From a virus: a DNA stretch of 29,860 bases. A program made the translations under genes and the position numbers. Numbering within the stretch: the first letter of the stretch is position 1; every line of letters begins with the position of its first letter. The notes under the pieces were generated by a model. It did no database searches, was not told the DNA's origin, and saw nothing but the letters and a program-made list of their open reading frames with translations. The DNA is taken from positions 1-29,860 of the IMG/VR virus record IMGVR_UViG_3300042991_000525, one strand, 5' to 3'. Positions 29,772-29,860 of the stretch are shown in pieces.

Positions 29772-29860
29772 CCTGTCCTCCTTGGTCGACCCTGGCCACA
29801 CAGCGGTCGGGTCCCAGATACGTGACGATCGGTATGCCGCACCCGATCGCGTCGCCCACA
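29728..29860 (-). CDS. Possible C-terminal end of an upstream gene, partial
   Basis: One frame entering from the right edge reads VGDAIGCGIPIVTYLGPDRC, then VARVDQ, and stops at 29728. This looks more protein-like than the other two frames. It would overlap the 58-aa gene by 44 bases, more than other junctions here. Too little is visible to name it. Confidence 0.3.
   Translation of the reverse strand, partial: VGDAIGCGIPIVTYLGPDRCVARVDQGGQDGADRGSEPGGLQG

Noticed and set aside
1-29860. tRNA genes, insertion sequences, integrase or attachment sites
   Set aside because: Reading both strands by eye I saw no convincing cloverleaf, transposase motif or inverted-repeat ends; a tRNA scan would be needed to exclude a tRNA fully.

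Overview
This window is part of the genome of a GC-rich tailed double-stranded DNA phage of the short-tailed (podovirus) type. All supported genes lie on the minus strand, so transcription runs from right (29860) to left (1). The order is the classic virion-morphogenesis order of T7-like phages: terminase small and large subunits, portal, scaffold, major capsid protein, gp11-like adaptor, gp12-like nozzle, then gp13-, gp14- and gp15-like internal proteins, and finally a giant protein in the place of T7 gp16. Protein lengths match the T7 counterparts closely. The capsid genes are instead of the kind found in Bordetella phage BPP-1 and epsilon15-like phages: a GP7-type major capsid protein, a Bbp16-type cement protein and a Bbp19-like protein. 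No replication, RNA polymerase, integrase, repressor, tRNA or certain lysis gene was seen, so neither lifestyle nor host can be decided.

Region by region, in transcription order. (1) 29860-26379: small accessory genes, three of them Cys-rich, a terminase-small-subunit candidate, an exported-looking protein, a 235-aa conserved phage protein with a Pro-Cys motif, and a pair of tandem paralogues. (2) 26378-20183: DNA packaging and head genes (TerL, 128-aa unknown, portal, Bbp19-like, scaffold, MCP, cement protein). (3) 20182-17776: head completion and connector genes, including the gp11-like adaptor, plus a membrane-anchored coiled-coil protein. (4) 17772-12982: a fibre and modification cassette inserted between the gp11-like and gp12-like genes. 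It holds an 856-aa repeat-rich fibre, a secreted fibronectin-III-like protein, a 26-codon micro-ORF, a glycosyltransferase, a methyltransferase and two small unknowns. (5) 12980-7169: nozzle and internal virion proteins. (6) 7172-1: one uninterrupted frame of at least 2390 codons that runs off the left edge. It encodes a polyvalent protein with an ADP-ribosyltransferase-like module, other polyvalent-protein motifs and an HELAH metallopeptidase site.

Nearly every junction is a 1-14 base overlap, often ATGA or GTGA, or a gap of a few bases, so the array looks like one translationally coupled operon. About ten starts are GTG. The only sizeable breaks are 20116-20182, which holds a strong hairpin, and 24864-24890, where a good sigma-70-type promoter lies over the start of the next gene. 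There is no gene-free stretch longer than 300 bases. The most notable signals are the giant ejected-type polyvalent protein with an internal domain duplication, a 60-residue module recurring three times in two virion genes, and a fibre repeat that is identical in protein but only about 70% identical in DNA.
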